Shown here piece after piece: positions 34,090 through 43,823 of a DNA stretch of 64,000 nucleotides. Position 1 is the first letter of the stretch, and every line of letters begins with the position of its first letter. Origin of the DNA: DATARH01 sp035550515 (GTDB taxonomy: Bacteria; Pseudomonadota; Alphaproteobacteria; ATCC43930; CGMCC-115725); contig DASZOZ010000067.1 in NCBI GenBank assembly GCA_035550515.1, positions 1 through 64,000 on the forward strand, given 5' to 3'. The translations under genes and the position numbers were made by a program. The notes beneath the pieces are model-generated. The model did not search any database, was not told the DNA's origin, and saw only the letters and a program-made list of their open reading frames with translations.

Positions 34090-35330
34090 CGCGAAAACAT
34101 CTCCCGGCACGCCTCGACCGCGGCGGCGAGCGCGTCGATGTCGTCCCTGTCGTTGTAGACGCCGAGCGAGGCTCGCACGGTGCCGGCGACGCCGAGCCGG
34201 TCCATCAGCGGCTGCGCGCAATGATGACCGACCCTGACCGCGACGCCGTGCTGGTCGAGCACGGTGCCGACGTCATGCGGGTGGATGCCGGCAAGGTTGA
34301 ACGACAGCACCGAGAGCCGCCGCTGCCCGGCCGCGACAAGGCTGAGGTCGGGGATGCGCGACAGCCGGTCGATCGCATAGCCGGTAAGGTCTTCCTCGTG
34401 ATCGCGGATCGCCTGACGGCCGAGCCCTTCGATAAAGTCGAGCGCGAGCTTGAGGCCGGCCGCGCCGGAGATGTCCGGCGTGCCGGCCTCGAAGCGGTGC
34501 GGCGGGTCCTGGAACTCGGTGTGCTCGGGCGTGACCAGGGTGATCATGCCGCCGCCGGTCTGCCAGGGCGGCATCGCCGCGAGCAGATCGTAGCGGCCCC
34601 ACAGCACGCCGATGCCGGAGGGCCCGTAAGCCTTGTGGCCGGAGAAGGCATAGAAATCGCAGCCGATCGCGCGGACATCGACCGGCATGCGCGGCACCGC
34701 CTGGCAGCCGTCGACCAGCACGCGCGCGCCCTGGGCATGCGCCAGCCCGGTGATGCGCTCGACGGGGAGGATCGCGCCGCTGACGTTCGAGACATGGGTC
34801 ACCGCGACCATTTTGGTGCGCGGACCGAGCATCGCCTCGAAGGCGGCGAGATCGAACCCGCCGTCGGAGCCGATCGGCGCGACGCGCAGCCGGGCGCCGA
34901 CCCGCTCGCACAGCATCTGCCACGGCACGAAATTGGAATGGTGTTCGAGCTCGCTGACGATGATCTCGTCGCCCGCCGCGACAAAGGCCGGCCCCCAGCT
35001 TTGCGCGACGAGGTTGATGCTCTCGGTGGCGCCGCGGGTGAAGACGATCTCGTTGGCGTCGCCGGCATTGAGAAAGGCGCGGGTCGCCTCCCGCGCCGCC
35101 TCGAAGGCGTCGGTCGAGCGCTGGCTCAGTTGATAGACGCCGCGATGCACATTGGCGTAATCGCGGCGATAGAACTCGGCGACGCCGTCGATCACCGACG
35201 CCGGCTTTTGCGCGCTGGCGCCGGAATCGAGGAACACCAGCCCCGGATTGTTCCGGTAGATCGGGAACGCGCGGCGCAGTTCGCACGCATCGATCGCCGG
35301 GCGCGGCTTCGCGGCCGCGAGGTCGTTCAT
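34086..35330 (-). CDS. sufS: Cysteine desulfurase SufS
   Basis: The 414-residue group II desulfurase takes sulfur from cysteine as an enzyme persulfide. Landmarks are FLDSGASAQKP, RGATESINLVAQSWG, ELEHHSNFVPW, DGCQAVPRMPVDV, YAFSGHKAYGPSGIGVLWG (PLP Lys) and VRVGHHCAQPLMDRLGV, where Cys is the persulfide site. ATG at 35328-35330 shares one base with the sufD stop. Confidence 0.95.
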   Translation of the reverse strand: MNDLAAAKPRPAIDACELRRAFPIYRNNPGLVFLDSGASAQKPASVIDGVAEFYRRDYANVHRGVYQLSQRSTDAFEAAREATRAFLNAGDANEIVFTRGATESINLVAQSWGPAFVAAGDEIIVSELEHHSNFVPWQMLCERVGARLRVAPIGSDGGFDLAAFEAMLGPRTKMVAVTHVSNVSGAILPVERITGLAHAQGARVLVDGCQAVPRMPVDVRAIGCDFYAFSGHKAYGPSGIGVLWGRYDLLAAMPPWQTGGGMITLVTPEHTEFQDPPHRFEAGTPDISGAAGLKLALDFIEGLGRQAIRDHEEDLTGYAIDRLSRIPDLSLVAAGQRRLSVLSFNLAGIHPHDVGTVLDQHGVAVRVGHHCAQPLMDRLGVAGTVRASLGVYNDRDDIDALAAAVEACREMFSR

Positions 35331-36639
35331 CACTGGTCCTCCAGCCGGGCGAGCCTGAGGCTCAGCCGGCGCAGCAGGTGGTCGCGGATCGGCGCGTCGG
35401 CGATGCCCTCGATCGGCTCGCGCAGAAACCCTTCGATCAGCAGGCGGCGCGCCTCGTCAGCCGGGAGGCCGCGCGAGCGCAGGTAGAACAGCGCCGTCTC
35501 GTCGAGCTCGCCGACGCTGGCGCCATGCGCGCATTTGACGTCGTCGGCGAGGATTTCCAGCTCCGGCTTGGTGTCGATCGAGGCGCGGCGGCCGAGGATC
35601 AAATTGCGGCTGGTCTGCCGCGCATCGGTCTGCTGCGCGCCCTCGCGAACCTTGATGGTGCCCTGGAACGCGCCATGTCCGCGGCCGGCGGCGACGCCTT
35701 TGACGAGTTCGCCGGTCTTGCCGCCGGGCAGCCGGTGATCGATGGTCGTGACGATGTTGGCTTCTTCCATGCCGCCAACGACAAAAGCGCCGTCGATGCG
35801 GCACTCGGCATCGACCCCCGCGATCGTGACGGAGATTTCCTGGCGCATCCTGCCGCCGCCGAGCAGCAGCGAGAACGCATTGAGCTTGGCGCGCTCCGAC
35901 AGCAGCACGGCGTCAACGTCTTCAAAATGGGTTGCCTCGCCGGCTTCTTCGACCAGCGCAACCCGGGTTAGCGCCGCTTCATGTTCGATACGCCACAAGG
36001 CGAAATCGTTGCGCCAATATTTGCCCTCCCCGGCATAGGTCTCGACGACTGTCGCCCGGCTGCCGTGGCAGAGTTCGATCATGCTGCGCGTATGCAGCGA
36101 GGCGTCGCCGGCACCCGACGCGAGATGCACGATCTCGATCGGGGCGTCGAGCGAGACACCGCCACCGACTTCAAGCACAAAGCCGTCGGCGAAGAACGCG
36201 GCATTGAGCGAGGCAAACGGGTGCTCGCTTCCAGTATCCGCCGCGAAGGCTTTCACCAGACCGGGTCGCTCGGTGACCGCTTGGCGCGTCGAGCCGAGCC
36301 AGACGCCGGACGGCACATCGAGCCGCGACAGTTCCGGCACGAACCGGCCATCCACCAGCACGATCCGCGCGGCGCTGGCATCGAGCCCCAGCCCCGCCGG
36401 CACGCCCATGGGCCGGCCCATGACCGAAGGCAGCATCGGATGTTGTTCGAGGGAGCGCAGGTCGAGATAGCGCCAGTTCTCGCTGCGCCGGGCTGGGAAG
36501 CCGGCTTCGGCAAAGCGATCGAGGCTTGTGCGGCGCGCGCGGCGCAGCCATTCCGGCTCGCTCGCGGTCTCGGTGAAAACGTCGAGATACGGCCGCGCCT
36601 CGGGTTTCACGGGGAAATCGGCAAGGGTGCTCATCGCAT

Positions 36640-36643
<4 letters not shown>
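35330..36643 (-). CDS. sufD: Fe-S assembly protein SufD
   Basis: The 437-residue protein has the SufBD beta-helix domain in the C-terminal half, with DVKCAHGASVGELDETALFYLRSRGL, the most conserved stretch of SufD, and ARRLLIEGF. It forms the SufBC2D scaffold with SufB and SufC. The start is GTG at 36641-36643, overlapping the sufC stop (GTGA); an ATG three codons later is the alternative. Confidence 0.92.
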
Positions 36644-37386
<743 letters not shown>

Positions 37387-37429
37387 TTCTCAACCCTTGT
37401 TTGCGTTCAGCAATCGAGAGCATGGCGGA

Positions 37430-37699
37430 TCACTCTCGCACGCCCTGTCGCTCAGCGATCCGCACAACCAGCGAGATAAGGTGTGTGATCCGCTCTTCCA
37501 GCACAGCCATTCGCCGTTCCATGCCGTCGAATCGAGCCTCCAGCCCGGCAAATCGGCTTTCCAAACCTGAGAACCGCGTTTCGAGCGATCCCAGTCGCAC
37601 CTCCGTGCCCGAAAATCGCTGCTGCAGTTCGCGCATTTCAGCCGTCAGCCCCAAAAGCCGGGTACCGGCAAAATCGAGCGTGATGCGTTCATCGCTCAT
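37430..37699 (-). CDS. Coiled-coil protein encoded between sufB and sufC
   Basis: The 89-residue protein is almost entirely a coiled coil: about five heptad-like units of the form L-E-x-R-F-x-G (LETRFSG, LESRFAG, LEARFDG, MERRMAV, LEERITH, residues about 39-73), then a hydrophobic LISLVVRIAE stretch. I recognise no catalytic domain. GGAGGA (37706-37711) lies six bases before ATG 37697-37699, one of the best ribosome sites here, and it starts 16 bases after the sufB stop. It is clearly expressed with suf; whether it is a SUF partner is unknown. Confidence 0.8.
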   Translation of the reverse strand: MSDERITLDFAGTRLLGLTAEMRELQQRFSGTEVRLGSLETRFSGLESRFAGLEARFDGMERRMAVLEERITHLISLVVRIAERQGVRE

Positions 37700-37715
37700 T
37701 TAACGTCCTCCGCCC

Positions 37716-39163
<1,448 letters not shown>

Positions 39164-39164
<1 letters not shown>

Positions 39165-39616
39165 CAATGCGCTCCCGCCGACGGGAGGGTCTTCGCCGCG
39201 ACCGGCAGGAAGGCATAGGGGGAAATCATCTCGTCGAGCGTCACCGCGCGCAGCGCCTCGCCGACCGCCCGGTTGATCGCCGCCCAATGCGGCCGGGTCG
39301 GGCAGTAATTGGTATGGGTGCACTCGTCGACGTGGATCGAGCACTGGGTGAGGCCGATATCGCCGTCGATCGCGGCAACCACCTCGGCCACCGAGATTGC
39401 CCCGGCCGGCCGCGCCAGGCGATAGCCGCCCGCCGCGCCGCGGGTCGCCGTCACCACCCCGGCATGCGCCAGCGCCTTCAGCAGCTTGGCGACGGTCGCC
39501 AGCGGCAGCCGGGTCGCGGCGGCGACCGAGGCGGCGTTCTCCTGCCGGTCCGGCGTCAGCGCCAGATGCGTTGCGACAATCACGCCGTAATCGGCGAGCT
39601 TCGAGAGGATGATCAT
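39164..39616 (-). CDS. Rrf2 family regulator of the suf operon (IscR/SufR-like)
   Basis: The protein has a winged helix-turn-helix (LPLATVAKLLKALAHAGVVTATRGAAGGYRLARP) and three Cys in CSIHVDECTHTNYC (Cys-x6-Cys-x5-Cys), which in Rrf2 regulators hold a Fe-S cluster. It probably senses cluster supply and represses the operon. ATG at 39614-39616 gives the usual MIILSKLADYG start (150 residues). The frame stays open to ATG 39664, which would add MGSANGSGNGSGADDG; neither start has a good Shine-Dalgarno. A palindrome at 39680-39696 is its likely binding site. Confidence 0.88.
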
Positions 39617-39679
39617 GCCGTCGTCCGCGCCAGACCCGTTGCCAGACCCATTGGCAGACCCCATTGGGATAAGCCAATT

Positions 39680-39696
39680 CGTACTGATTTAGTACG
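39680..39696 (-). promoter_or_regulatory. Palindromic operator candidate upstream of the suf operon
   Basis: CGTACT-GATTT-AGTACG is a perfect 6+5+6 palindrome. On the minus strand, TTGACC (39723-39728) and GATGTA (39700-39705) are 17 bases apart, so the palindrome would cover the region just after the transcription start. That placement fits repression by the first gene product of the operon. Confidence 0.55.
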
Positions 39697-39812
39697 CGAT
39701 ACATCGTCGCTCGCCGCGCCGGGGTCAAGGCAAAAATGCGCGCTGCCGCGGAATGCCGCCTCGGCCGTCGCGGCACACAAGGTTGCCGCGGCGCTGCCAA
39801 TGACGGTCTGAA

Positions 39813-41006
39813 TCAGAAAATCAGATCGCCCAGATGCAGGTCGATGCCGAGGCGGATGATGCCGCCGCGGTAGACGAAGGTCTTGACGTTGCTGAAGTTG
39901 ACAAAGGCGCCGTTCATCGGCTCGGCGACGGTCCTGATCTTCCCGAGATCGTAGTAGAGCGCTTCGATGCGGGCGGACCACGGGCCGGACGTCAGCAGCT
40001 CGATGCCGGCGCCGACGGTCGGTCCGACATGGGCTGTCGTCACCGCGGCCGAGTAGAAGCCGGAACCGGCGCTGAGGCTGATGCGCTGCGAGGCGTGCAG
40101 GCCGCCGTAGATCACGCCTCCGGTCGCGTAGATCAGCAGGTTGTCGATCGGAATGCCGATGCGCAGCCGGGTGGTGCCGAACCAGTCGATCGACTGGTTG
40201 GCGGTAAAGCTGCAGTCGGGGCAGGGCGCGAAGCCGGCCAGTGGGAGCGGGCTGCCGACATCTTGCGTCCCGCCCATGCCGCTGCCCTGCATGTCGCTCT
40301 CGATGCCGACCATCAGCGGCGGCATGCCGTTGCCGAGCTCGACGGGTGCCAGATAGCCGATCTGAGCGCCGCCGAGGATGCCGCTGCCGTTCGGGCCGCT
40401 CTGGTTGAGGACGACGCACCCGCTGGAATTGCCGGTGAGCGAATTGGTGCAGGTGCTGGCGGCGGTGCCTTCAAACCAGCCGCCGCCGAGATTGGCGCCG
40501 ACGTAGAAGCCCTGCCAGCGCGAGGCGAGGGTCGGCGGCGCCGGCAGCGGGGCGGCGGCGGCGGCCTCGCCGATAATGTCGGGTCCGGTGACGGTCGACG
40601 CCGGCTGCAGCGCGACTGGCGTCATGCCGCCCGCCGGCGCAGGGAGCGCGGGCGGCGGTGTCGCTGCGGCCGACACGGCGCTTGACGGCGGCTGCATGGC
40701 GCCCGGGCCGGGCGCTGGGGCTGGGGCTGGGAGTGCGGGTTGTGGCGGCGGTGTCGCCGCGGCCGATGCGGCGCTCGGCGGCGGCTGCATGGCGCTTGGG
40801 CCGGGGGAAGGGACCAGCGGGGTGGGTTGCGGCGCGGTTGGTTGCGGCGCCGCGGCCACGGGCGGCGGGGCCGCTGCCGGCATGGTCGGGGGCGGCGCCG
40901 GGTGCAATATCTGATCGACGATATCGCCGCCGGGCGGATCGGCATGTGCAGAAACCGAAACAATCATGCCAATAGCGGCAGTCACGCCGATGGTTCGAAC
41001 CGTCAT
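39813..41006 (-). CDS. Outer-membrane beta-barrel protein with Pro-rich repeat linker
   Basis: The 397-residue protein has a signal peptide (cleavage near AHA-DP, residue 22), a Pro/Ala-rich linker (about 35-160) with two near-identical units of about 28 residues (both containing AMQPP and SAAATPPP, at about 69-96 and 100-127), and a C-terminal beta-barrel like Omp25/Omp31 porins, from RWQGFYVGANLGGGW to the terminal Phe in DLIF. The linker could span the periplasm or peptidoglycan. ATG at 41004-41006. It is divergent from the two-component genes, so it may be one of their targets. Confidence 0.82.
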   Translation of the reverse strand: MTVRTIGVTAAIGMIVSVSAHADPPGGDIVDQILHPAPPPTMPAAAPPPVAAAPQPTAPQPTPLVPSPGPSAMQPPPSAASAAATPPPQPALPAPAPAPGPGAMQPPSSAVSAAATPPPALPAPAGGMTPVALQPASTVTGPDIIGEAAAAAPLPAPPTLASRWQGFYVGANLGGGWFEGTAASTCTNSLTGNSSGCVVLNQSGPNGSGILGGAQIGYLAPVELGNGMPPLMVGIESDMQGSGMGGTQDVGSPLPLAGFAPCPDCSFTANQSIDWFGTTRLRIGIPIDNLLIYATGGVIYGGLHASQRISLSAGSGFYSAAVTTAHVGPTVGAGIELLTSGPWSARIEALYYDLGKIRTVAEPMNGAFVNFSNVKTFVYRGGIIRLGIDLHLGDLIF

Positions 41007-41156
41007 TGCCCGACATCTGCACAGTATTCGACCGACACAACCTAGCCGATTGTCTCGGCGATCACTTTCGGCCTCCCTAAGCGCATGGAAAGACTCGGAT
41101 AACCGGCGCGGCGCGGTGCGGCGGCGGCGCGGCAAAGGGCGAATCGCGGCTGCTTT

Positions 41157-41189
41157 GTGACTGATTTGTAATCGTTTTGCGCTTGTTGC
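41157..41189 (+). promoter_or_regulatory. Tandem 11-base-period motif upstream of the response regulator
   Basis: GTGACTG-ATTT-GTAATCG-TTTT-GCGCTTG-TTGC gives seven-base units repeating every 11 bases with T-rich linkers, the geometry of OmpR/PhoB-family boxes. It lies 59 bases upstream of the response-regulator ATG and in the 241-base gap shared with the divergent omp gene. Nothing else was recognised in that gap. Confidence 0.4.
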
Positions 41190-41247
41190 CGGTCGCCGCC
41201 GTGACCATCTCCTGTGGCCGGAAGGCCGTGCCGGCCAGAGATGTGTC

Positions 41248-41925
41248 ATGAAGCTTCTTGTCGTCGAGGACGATCGCGAGACCGCCGCCTACCTCGTCAA
41301 GGGTTTGTCCGAAAGCGGCTATACCGTCGATCAGTCGGGTGACGGGCGCGAGGGTCTCTTTCTCGCCAGCTCGGGCAGCTACGACGCGATCATTCTCGAC
41401 CGCATGCTGCCGGGCATGGACGGGCTGGCCATGCTCGGGGCGCTGCGCGCCGCCGAAATCGGCACGCCGTCGCTGATCCTGTCGGCGCTCGGCAGCGTCG
41501 ACGACCGGGTCAAGGGGCTGCGCGCCGGGGGTGACGATTACTTGGTCAAGCCCTTCGCGTTCAGCGAATTGCTGGCCCGCGTCGAGGCGCTGTTGCGGCG
41601 CGGCGCGGCGGGTACGGCGACGACGAAACTGCGCGTCGCCGATCTCGAGCTCGACCTGCTGACCCGCACCGTCAAGCGCGGCGACGCGGTGATCGACCTG
41701 CTGCCGCGCGAGTTTCAGCTGCTCGAATACTTGATGCGTAACGCCGGCCACGTCGTCACCCGCACGATGCTGCTGGAGCACGTCTGGGACTATCATTTCG
41801 ACCCGCAGACCAATGTGATCGACGTCCATGTGAGCAGGCTGCGGCAGAAGATCGACCGCAATTTCGACCGGCCGTTGATTCATACCGTGCGCGGCGCCGG
41901 CTATTGCCTGCGCGCCGGCGACTAG
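41248..41925 (+). CDS. OmpR-family response regulator
   Basis: The 225-residue protein has a receiver domain (1-115) with phospho-acceptor Asp51 (IILDRMLPGMDG), acidic pocket EDD at 7-9, Ser79 and Lys100 (DDYLVKPF), and a winged-helix DNA-binding domain ending DVHVSRLRQKIDRNFDRPLIHTVRGAGYCLRAG. It is followed six bases later by its histidine kinase gene. It probably controls its own operon and possibly the divergent omp gene. Confidence 0.95.
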   Translation: MKLLVVEDDRETAAYLVKGLSESGYTVDQSGDGREGLFLASSGSYDAIILDRMLPGMDGLAMLGALRAAEIGTPSLILSALGSVDDRVKGLRAGGDDYLVKPFAFSELLARVEALLRRGAAGTATTKLRVADLELDLLTRTVKRGDAVIDLLPREFQLLEYLMRNAGHVVTRTMLLEHVWDYHFDPQTNVIDVHVSRLRQKIDRNFDRPLIHTVRGAGYCLRAGD

Positions 41926-41931
41926 CGCGTC

Positions 41932-43362
41932 TTGGCTCGCACGTCGGTGATGCGCCGCTTCGTCATGCAAATCCGCCGCGTGGTCAAAACCCACGCGTTT
42001 CGCCTGGCGAGCCTTTATTTCGCGGTCTTTGCGGTGTCGGTGCTCGGCGTCCTGCTCTCGGTCTACTGGATGAGCGCCGATTTCGTCGAACGGCAGACGC
42101 AGGCGACGCTCGACGCCGAGATCGCCGGGCTTGCCGAGCAATACGCGCAGCGCGGCCTCTCCGGGCTGATCCAGATCGTCGCGGCGCGCAGCGCCGGCGA
42201 CCGCGGCGACGGCGTGCTGTATCTGGTCACCAATGCGGACGGGCACCCGCTGGCCGGCAACATCACCGGCTGGCCCGAGGGCACGCCGGCCGCGCCGGGG
42301 CCGGTCTCGTTCCGCGTCGCCATCAAAGGCAAGGGCGGGACCCAGATGCACCCGGCGCAGGGCGCGCTGATCGTCATCCCGGACGGCTATCGGCTGCTGG
42401 TCGCACGCGACATCAGCGACGCCGCGCTCTACCGCGAGCGGATCAAGATGACGCTGGTGTGGTCCGGCCTGGTGGCGCTGGTCGCCGGGCTGATCGGCGG
42501 CGCGGTGCTGAGCCGCAACCTGCTGCGCCGGGTCGAGCAGGTCAACCGTACCGCCGAACGCGTCATGGGCGGCAACCTCGCCGACCGGGTGCCGCTCAAG
42601 GGCACGCGCGACGAGTTCGACCAGCTCGCTGCCAACCTCAACAACATGCTCGACCAGATCGAGCGGCTGATGGCGGGGATGCGCGAGGTCTCGGACAATA
42701 TCGCGCATGATTTGCGCACGCCGCTGGCGCGGCTGCGCGCCCGGCTCGAACTGAGCCTGATCGACGCCAACAATACCGGAGGCCCGGAGGAAGGGGCGCA
42801 GACCGCGGCGGTGCGGGCGGCGATCGACGAGGCCGACCGGCTGCTCGCGACGTTCAATGCGCTGCTCAATATCGCCGAGGCCGAGTCGGGGGCGCGGCGC
42901 AACCAGGCCGAGCCGCTCGACCTCGCGCAGACCGCGCGCGCCGCCGCCGAGCTCTACGAGCCGGTCGCGGAGGAAAAGGGCTGCGCGCTCAAGCTCGATG
43001 TCGAACCGGGCATCATGATCCGCGGCGATCGCCACCTGCTGTCGCAGGCACTCGCCAATCTGCTCGACAACGCGCTCAAATACGGCGGCGGCGAGGTCCG
43101 GCTGTCGGCGCACCGGCAGGACGGCCGGGCCGCGCTCGAAGTCTCCGACGCCGGCCCGGGCATTCCCGAAGCCGAACGCGAGGCGGTGTTCGACCGCTTC
43201 GTACGGCTCGAACCGTCACGCAGCACGCCCGGCAACGGGCTTGGCCTGAGCCTGGTGCGGGCCGTGGCGCGGTTGCACAACGGCACCGTGGCGCTCGGCG
43301 ACGTCTATCCGGGTACGGGGCATCCAGGGCTCAAGGTGCGGCTGGAATTCGCGGCGCTGTAG
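41932..43362 (+). CDS. Membrane sensor histidine kinase
   Basis: The 476-residue protein (TTG start at 41932; an ATG at 41950 is an alternative) has membrane helix 1 at about 26-47, a periplasmic domain of roughly 125 residues, membrane helix 2 at about 175-195, HAMP, the HisKA box with phospho-His259 (DNIAHDLRTPLARL) and an HATPase domain (NLLDNALKYGG, DAGPGIPEAER, NGLGLSLVRAVARLH). It phosphorylates the adjacent regulator. The signal is unknown. The architecture resembles the EnvZ/CpxA/CusS type. Confidence 0.94.
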   Translation: MARTSVMRRFVMQIRRVVKTHAFRLASLYFAVFAVSVLGVLLSVYWMSADFVERQTQATLDAEIAGLAEQYAQRGLSGLIQIVAARSAGDRGDGVLYLVTNADGHPLAGNITGWPEGTPAAPGPVSFRVAIKGKGGTQMHPAQGALIVIPDGYRLLVARDISDAALYRERIKMTLVWSGLVALVAGLIGGAVLSRNLLRRVEQVNRTAERVMGGNLADRVPLKGTRDEFDQLAANLNNMLDQIERLMAGMREVSDNIAHDLRTPLARLRARLELSLIDANNTGGPEEGAQTAAVRAAIDEADRLLATFNALLNIAEAESGARRNQAEPLDLAQTARAAAELYEPVAEEKGCALKLDVEPGIMIRGDRHLLSQALANLLDNALKYGGGEVRLSAHRQDGRAALEVSDAGPGIPEAEREAVFDRFVRLEPSRSTPGNGLGLSLVRAVARLHNGTVALGDVYPGTGHPGLKVRLEFAAL

Positions 43363-43364
43363 CG

Positions 43365-43414
43365 GCGCCGTCATCGCGAGCCGCCACCGGGCACCACCGG
43401 GCAGATGACGGTGC
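43365..43414. terminator. Imperfect inverted repeat after the kinase gene
   Basis: GCGCCGTCATC (43365-43375) and GATGACGGTGC (43404-43414) pair with one mismatch around a loop that holds a short CACCGGGCACCACCGGGCA direct repeat. It lies between two convergent genes and may terminate both. Confidence 0.4.
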
Positions 43415-43418
43415 GGCG

Positions 43419-43595
43419 CTAATCCGGCTCGTGGCCCTCGCGCGACAGGCGGACGCGCTCGCCGGTCTCGACCATCAGCTCGTGAAATCGTTCGCGGTCA
43501 TAGCCGGCGCTTTGCAGCACCGGCTGCATGATGTCGTCGGCGAGCAGCTCGTCGAGGCTTGGCTCATAGCGGCAGCATGGGGTCCGCCCGGCCAT
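43419..43595 (-). CDS. 58-residue conserved-looking hypothetical protein
   Basis: A short gene set by a very strong AGGAGG (43602-43607) six bases before ATG 43593-43595, ending TAG at 43419. The product begins MAGRTPCCRYEPSLDELLADD, is acidic, has a paired Cys-Cys and no membrane segment. It is soluble, probably helical (DELLADDIMQPVLQSAGYD), function unknown. The ribosome site and clean frame make it convincing despite its length. Confidence 0.75.
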   Translation of the reverse strand: MAGRTPCCRYEPSLDELLADDIMQPVLQSAGYDRERFHELMVETGERVRLSREGHEPD

Positions 43596-43823
43596 GATTC
43601 CCCTCCTATCTCATCAGGTTGTAGGCAATATCGTCGTCAAGCGTGTCCGCAATGTGGCTCGGGCTCGGAAATTTCGCGGCATTTTCTCCATCCGGCCGCC
43701 GCAATTTCGCCTAGATGGAGAATTTGGGCGCGTCGTCCTGCCGGCTTCCCCGCGCCGCCGACTTCCGCTAAGTGGAACGGGTTGCCGCGTCGTTAATTCC
43801 GTTGTCACCGCCGAGGCGCCCGA

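Noticed and set aside
39165..39800. SufB with a 200-residue N-terminal extension
   Set aside because: The upstream part of that frame is a shadow of the Rrf2 gene; the ATG at 39164 gives normal SufB.
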